The translations under genes were made by a program, and so were the position numbers. From Bradyrhizobium sp. (lineage in GTDB: Bacteria; Pseudomonadota; Alphaproteobacteria; Rhizobiales; Xanthobacteraceae), in NCBI GenBank assembly GCA_028290305.1, contig JAQGKC010000125.1, positions 1 through 19,608 on the forward strand: a DNA stretch of 19,608 nt. Direction: 5' to 3'. The notes beneath the pieces were generated by a model that was not told where the DNA came from, searched no databases, and worked only from the letters and a program-made list of their open reading frames with translations. Numbering within the stretch: the first letter of the stretch is position 1; each line of letters starts with the position of its first letter. Of the stretch, positions 15,448-19,608 are shown piece after piece.

Positions 15448-17400
15448 GTGAACAAAACAGCTCAAACTGTCGAGAGCGCCGCAGCCGGCGCTTTCCATAT
15501 TGAAGACGTTTACCCGCTGATCGACGGTGGGCGCTTTCCCGTGAAGCGCATCGTCGGGGAGCGCGTCGAGGTCTGGGCGGATATCTACCGCGACGGGCAT
15601 GATGTGATCGCAGCGGCGCTGGTCTGGCGTCTCGAGCTGGACCGGGAGTGGCGCCGCGAGCCCATGACCCATCACAGCAACGACCGTTGGGGCGGATCGT
15701 TCGTGCCGGACGCGCCCGGACGCTATGTCTATGCCATCGAGGCCTGGACCGACGAATTCGCGACCTGGCGGCACGGTTTCGAATTGAAGCAGAAAGCCGG
15801 CGCCGACCTTACCCTCGACGCGATCGAGGGCGCGGGCATGCTCACAAAGGCACAGGCCGGCGGACAGGCCGCGGCTGCCGTGATCTTGCGGCAATGCGAG
15901 AATTTTCTCCAGACCGGCGACGCCGCGCCGCTCCTGACCGCCGAATTGAAGGACGCTATGGCCGAGAGCCAGTTGCGGCGCGACCTGACGCGATCGCAGC
16001 TGTTTCCGTTTGTCGCGGACCGGCCGCGGGCTCGGGCCGGGGCATGGTACGAGATGGTGCCGCGCGGCCAGGGCCAGACGCCCGGCCAGCACGGCACGTT
16101 CAAGGATTGCATCGCGCGGTTGCCAGATGTCGCGGCGATGGGCTTCGACGTGGTGTATCTCACGCCTATTCACCCGATCGGCCACACCAATCGCAAGGGC
16201 CGCAACAACGCGGTCACTGCGGGTGAAGGCGATCCCGGCAGCCCCTATGCCATCGGCGGCACCGAGGGCGGCCACGATGCGGTGCATCCGGAATTGGGCA
16301 CATTGGAAGATTTCCGCAGCTTCGTTGCAGCGTGCAAGCTGCTTGGGATGGAAGTCGCGCTCGATTTCGCCGTGCAGTGTTCGCCCGACCACCCCTGGCT
16401 CAAGCAGCATCCGCAATGGTTCCGGCGCCGGCCGGATGGATCGATGCGCTATGCCGAAAATCCGCCCAAGAAGTATGAGGATATCGTCAACCCGGATTTT
16501 TCATCGGAAGACGCCGGCGCGCTTTGGAATGTCTTGCGCGACGTGGTGCTGTTCTGGATCGAACAGGGAGTGAACATTTTCCGGGTCGACACTCCCCACA
16601 CCAAACCGTTCCCGTTCTGGGAATGGCTGATCCATGAAGTTCAGCTTCGCCATCCCGAAACCATCTTTCTCGCCGAAGCATTTACGCGGCCGAAATTGAT
16701 GAAGGGGCTTGCCAAACTGGGCTTCACGCAATCCTACACCTACTTCACCTGGCGAACGCAGAAGTGGGAACTGGAGCAGTATCTGAACGAACTGACGGCG
16801 TATCCGGAGCGCGATTTCTATCGTCCGAATTTCTTCGTCAATACGCCTGACATCCTGCCCTATCACCTGCAGAGCGGCGAGACCTGGATGTTCAAATCCC
16901 GCGTCGCGCTCGCCGCCACGCTGTCCAGCACCTACGGCATCTACAATGGGTTCGAGCTCTTGGAACACGATCCGATTCCCGGCAGAGAAGAATATCTCGA
17001 TTCCGAGAAATATGAGATCAAGGTGCGGGATTGGGACAAACCCGGCAACATCAAGCCCTACATCCGCGATCTCAATCGCGTTCGCCGGGAAAACGCGGCG
17101 CTGCAACAGACGAGCCAATTGCGCTTCATTCCGATCGATGACGGCAATGTCATCGGCTTCGTCAAGGAATCGGTCAATCAAACCAACAGCGTCATCGCGG
17201 CGATCGCGCTGTCGCGCGATGTGCATGAATTCTGGTTCCCGCTTGGTGACGTCCAGGTCGGCATGCCAGGCGATCGCCGCAATGTCGCCGCGGTTGAAAA
17301 CCTGATCACCGGCGAACGATACCCCGTCGAGTGGGGCGGCATTCGCCTGCGGATCGATCCGGTACGCGATCCGGCTTTGCTCTTTCGCTGTCTGGCGTGA
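15448..17400 (+). CDS. glgE: Alpha-1,4-glucan:maltose-1-phosphate maltosyltransferase (GH13_3)
   Basis: The 650-aa product extends alpha-1,4-glucan with maltose from maltose 1-phosphate, the polymerising step of the GlgE pathway. Family marks are the N-terminal domain with VWADIYRDGHD (42-52), WYEMVPRG followed by GTFKD (200-220), IHPIGHTNRKGRNN (241-254) and GSPYAIGGTEGGHDAVHPELGTLED in two adjoining blocks near 264-288. The catalytic residues are nucleophile D381 in FRVDTPHTK, acid/base E410 in FLAEAF, and D468 in NTPDIL; the spacing of 29 residues between D381 and E410 equals that of the Streptomyces enzyme. Translation starts at a GTG (15448) with no clear Shine-Dalgarno. A six-codon frame (ATG at 15431) ends in a TGA that overlaps this GTG. 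The stop is 8 bp before treS, which makes the donor's precursor, so the two genes form one unit. Confidence 0.95.
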   Translation: MNKTAQTVESAAAGAFHIEDVYPLIDGGRFPVKRIVGERVEVWADIYRDGHDVIAAALVWRLELDREWRREPMTHHSNDRWGGSFVPDAPGRYVYAIEAWTDEFATWRHGFELKQKAGADLTLDAIEGAGMLTKAQAGGQAAAAVILRQCENFLQTGDAAPLLTAELKDAMAESQLRRDLTRSQLFPFVADRPRARAGAWYEMVPRGQGQTPGQHGTFKDCIARLPDVAAMGFDVVYLTPIHPIGHTNRKGRNNAVTAGEGDPGSPYAIGGTEGGHDAVHPELGTLEDFRSFVAACKLLGMEVALDFAVQCSPDHPWLKQHPQWFRRRPDGSMRYAENPPKKYEDIVNPDFSSEDAGALWNVLRDVVLFWIEQGVNIFRVDTPHTKPFPFWEWLIHEVQLRHPETIFLAEAFTRPKLMKGLAKLGFTQSYTYFTWRTQKWELEQYLNELTAYPERDFYRPNFFVNTPDILPYHLQSGETWMFKSRVALAATLSSTYGIYNGFELLEHDPIPGREEYLDSEKYEIKVRDWDKPGNIKPYIRDLNRVRRENAALQQTSQLRFIPIDDGNVIGFVKESVNQTNSVIAAIALSRDVHEFWFPLGDVQVGMPGDRRNVAAVENLITGERYPVEWGGIRLRIDPVRDPALLFRCLA

Positions 17401-17408
17401 GGCGCCGC

Positions 17409-19608
17409 ATGAATGTGATGTTGTCCATCGACGCGAAGGAGTTGCCGATCAAGGATCTTGATGGCGACCAGCTTTGGTACAAGGATGCCATCATCTATCA
17501 GCTTCACGTCAAAGCCTTTGCCGACAGCAACAATGACGGGATCGGCGATTTCGCCGGACTGACCGAAAAACTCGGCTATCTGCAGGATCTCGGGGTCACC
17601 ACGCTGTGGTTGTTGCCGTTCTATCCGTCGCCCGGCCGGGATGACGGCTACGACATCGCCGACTATGGCGACATCAATCCCGATTTCGGAACGATGAAGG
17701 ATTTTCGCCGCTTCATCGTCGAAGCCAAGAAGCGCGGCCTGCGGGTGATCACCGAACTCGTGATCAATCATACCTCCGACCAGCACGACTGGTTCAAGCG
17801 CGCCCGCCGCAGCGACCCGAAATCGAGCGCACGCAACTGGTATGTGTGGAGCGACACCGACCAGAAGTATCAGGGCACGCGGATTATCTTTACCGACACC
17901 GAGAAGTCGAACTGGACCTGGGACCCGGAAGCCGGCGCCTTCTACTGGCACCGCTTCTTCTCGCACCAGCCGGATCTCAATTTCGATAATCCGCGCGTGG
18001 TCAGCGCACTGGTCCAGGTGATGAAGCGCTGGCTCGATACTGGCGTCGACGGCTTCCGTCTCGACGCCATTCCCTATCTGTGCGAGCGCGACGGCACCAA
18101 CAACGAGAATCTTCCCGAGACCCACGCCATCATCAAGAGGCTGCGCGCCGAGCTGGACGCTTATGCCAAGGGCAAGGTGTTGCTGGCGGAAGCCAATCAA
18201 TGGCCGGAGGATGTGCAGGAATATTTCGGCCAGGGCGATGAATGCCATATGGCCTATCATTTCCCGCTGATGCCGCGGATCTACAAGGCGATCGCGCAGG
18301 AAGACCGTTTTCCGATTACCGACATCCTGCGCCAGACGCCGGATATTCCGGCCGACTGCCAGTGGGCGATGTTCCTGCGCAACCATGACGAGCTGACGCT
18401 GGAAATGGTTACCGACGTAGAGCGCGATTACCTGTGGTCGACCTACGCCAACGATCCGCGCGCCCGCATCAATGTCGGCATCCGTCGCCGTCTCGCGCCG
18501 CTGATGGAAAACGATCGCCGCAAGATCGAGCTGATGAACTCGATGCTGATGTCGTTTCCCGGCACGCCGGTGATCTATTACGGCGACGAGATCGGCATGG
18601 GCGACAACATCTATCTCGGCGACCGCAACGGCGTGCGCACGCCGATGCAGTGGAGCCCGGATCGCAACGGCGGCTTCTCCCGCGCCGACCCCGCTCGGCT
18701 CTATGCCCCATCGATCATGGACCCGATCTACGGCTACGAATCCGTCAACGTCGAGGCGCAGTCGCGCTCGCTGTCGTCGCAGCTGTCGGCCACCAAGCGG
18801 CTGATGGCGGTGCGCAAATCGACGCTGGCGTTCGGCCGCGGCACCATGACCCACATCCGCCCGACCAACCGCGCGGTGCTGAGCTACGTCCGGCAATATG
18901 GCGACGAGGTGATCCTCTGCGTCGCCAACCTGTCGCGCACCGCGCAGGCCACCGAACTCGACCTGTCGCCGTGGAAAGAGCGCGTGCCGCGCGAGATGCT
19001 CGGCCGCAACAAATTTCCGCCGATCGGCGAATTGCCTTACATGCTGACGATGGCGCCTTACGGCTTCTACTGGTTCATGCTGGAAGAGCGCGACGTCTCC
19101 GAACATACCCAGCCCGCCGTGGTGCCGGAATTCGAGACCTTGGTGGTGCCGCTGGGGTCGTCCTGGATGACGCTCGGCCGCACCCGCGGCGTATTCGAGC
19201 GCGATGTGCTGCCGGCGCATCTGGCGCGCACGCGCTGGTACCCGGAGCGTTCGGCCAAGGCCATCCACACCAGGCTGACTTCGGCGGTGCCTTTCGCCAA
19301 TGACGGCGACAACCGGCCGTGGCTGGCGTTTTTCGAGGCCACCCAGCGCAATGTCACCACGCGCTATCTGCTGCCGATGCAGATCGATTGGGTCCGCTTC
19401 GATCGTGAGCGTTACAATTCCCGTGCCTTCGCCGCGGTGCGTCAGGGCGCCCGCGAAGGCACGCTGCTCGATGTCGCCTCGGATCCCGGCTTCATCTCGC
19501 TGCTGCTGGAAAACCTGCGCCATTCCGTCACCACGGAAGAAGGCGGCGCCCGGCTCGAATTCCGCCCGACCGCGAAGCTTGCTTCGATGCCGGTCAAGGC
19601 GCTGGAGA
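17409..19608 (+). CDS. treS: Trehalose synthase fused to maltokinase, 5' part (cut by window end)
   Basis: The frame is open to the window edge (733 codons). Residues about 20-560 are a GH13 trehalose synthase that interconverts trehalose and maltose: LWYKDAIIYQLHVKAF near the start, nucleophile D219 in GFRLDAIPYL, acid/base E261 in LLAEANQW, and D327 in FLRNHDELT. The domain ends near APYGFYWFML. From about 575 the sequence FETLVVPLGSSW, FERDVLPAHLARTRWYPERSAKA matches the N-terminal cap of maltokinase, so this is the TreS-Mak fusion. The kinase core lies beyond the window. The fusion would turn trehalose into maltose and then maltose 1-phosphate for GlgE. GAGG, overlapping the glgE stop, is placed 6 nt before the ATG. 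Further GlgE-pathway genes such as glgB would be expected downstream (inference). Confidence 0.95.
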   Translation, partial: MNVMLSIDAKELPIKDLDGDQLWYKDAIIYQLHVKAFADSNNDGIGDFAGLTEKLGYLQDLGVTTLWLLPFYPSPGRDDGYDIADYGDINPDFGTMKDFRRFIVEAKKRGLRVITELVINHTSDQHDWFKRARRSDPKSSARNWYVWSDTDQKYQGTRIIFTDTEKSNWTWDPEAGAFYWHRFFSHQPDLNFDNPRVVSALVQVMKRWLDTGVDGFRLDAIPYLCERDGTNNENLPETHAIIKRLRAELDAYAKGKVLLAEANQWPEDVQEYFGQGDECHMAYHFPLMPRIYKAIAQEDRFPITDILRQTPDIPADCQWAMFLRNHDELTLEMVTDVERDYLWSTYANDPRARINVGIRRRLAPLMENDRRKIELMNSMLMSFPGTPVIYYGDEIGMGDNIYLGDRNGVRTPMQWSPDRNGGFSRADPARLYAPSIMDPIYGYESVNVEAQSRSLSSQLSATKRLMAVRKSTLAFGRGTMTHIRPTNRAVLSYVRQYGDEVILCVANLSRTAQATELDLSPWKERVPREMLGRNKFPPIGELPYMLTMAPYGFYWFMLEERDVSEHTQPAVVPEFETLVVPLGSSWMTLGRTRGVFERDVLPAHLARTRWYPERSAKAIHTRLTSAVPFANDGDNRPWLAFFEATQRNVTTRYLLPMQIDWVRFDRERYNSRAFAAVRQGAREGTLLDVASDPGFISLLLENLRHSVTTEEGGARLEFRPTAKLASMPVKALE

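Noticed and set aside
17178..19523. 781-codon open frame on the minus strand
   Set aside because: It lies antisense to treS and the glgE end, which have full catalytic motifs. Its His/Arg/Val-rich composition is typical of the complement of GC-rich coding DNA.

Overview
The window looks like chromosomal DNA of a Bradyrhizobium-type alphaproteobacterium (Nitrobacteraceae, order Hyphomicrobiales). The evidence is the high GC content, a fused transaldolase/glucose-6-phosphate isomerase, a short-form 6-phosphogluconate dehydrogenase next to zwf, and two intergenic palindromes of types that are common in these genomes (6556-6604 and 11337-11460). No rRNA, tRNA, transposase, phage gene or CRISPR array was seen.

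Layout. The left part (1-3371, minus strand) holds the 5' part of a PrkA-type serine protein kinase gene that runs off the window, a solute-binding protein gene of the LivK type without its transporter partners, and a secreted alpha/beta hydrolase. The centre (3710-11311, plus strand) is a compact sugar-phosphate operon: tal-pgi fusion, gnd, zwf, pgl, gntK and a HAD phosphatase. Several of its junctions overlap (GTGA, 11 bp, ATGA). The right part (11483-19608) is a glucan/trehalose block. malQ and a GH15 hydrolase lie on the minus strand, divergent from glgE and a treS-maltokinase fusion on the plus strand; the fusion is cut by the window end.

How they fit together. Zwf, Pgl and Gnd carry glucose 6-phosphate to ribulose 5-phosphate. 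Tal-Pgi returns pentose-phosphate carbon to fructose 6-phosphate and glucose 6-phosphate, and GntK feeds in gluconate. On the other side, TreS-Mak makes maltose 1-phosphate from trehalose, GlgE polymerises it into alpha-glucan, and MalQ and the GH15 enzyme rework or hydrolyse the products. The two blocks meet at hexose phosphates. The HAD operon and the malQ-GH15 operon converge on a 171-bp spacer made mostly of stem-loop repeats.

The most notable regulatory signal is in the 188-bp malQ/glgE spacer. A 13-bp palindrome (15355-15367) supplies a GGAAC box on each strand, and each box has a TT at the spacing expected for the alphaproteobacterial general-stress sigma factor (EcfG/RpoE2). This suggests divergent stress-induced transcription of the whole glucan/trehalose block. 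I found no clearly new multi-gene system; the findings are mostly unusual details in a recognisable central-carbon and storage-carbon region.
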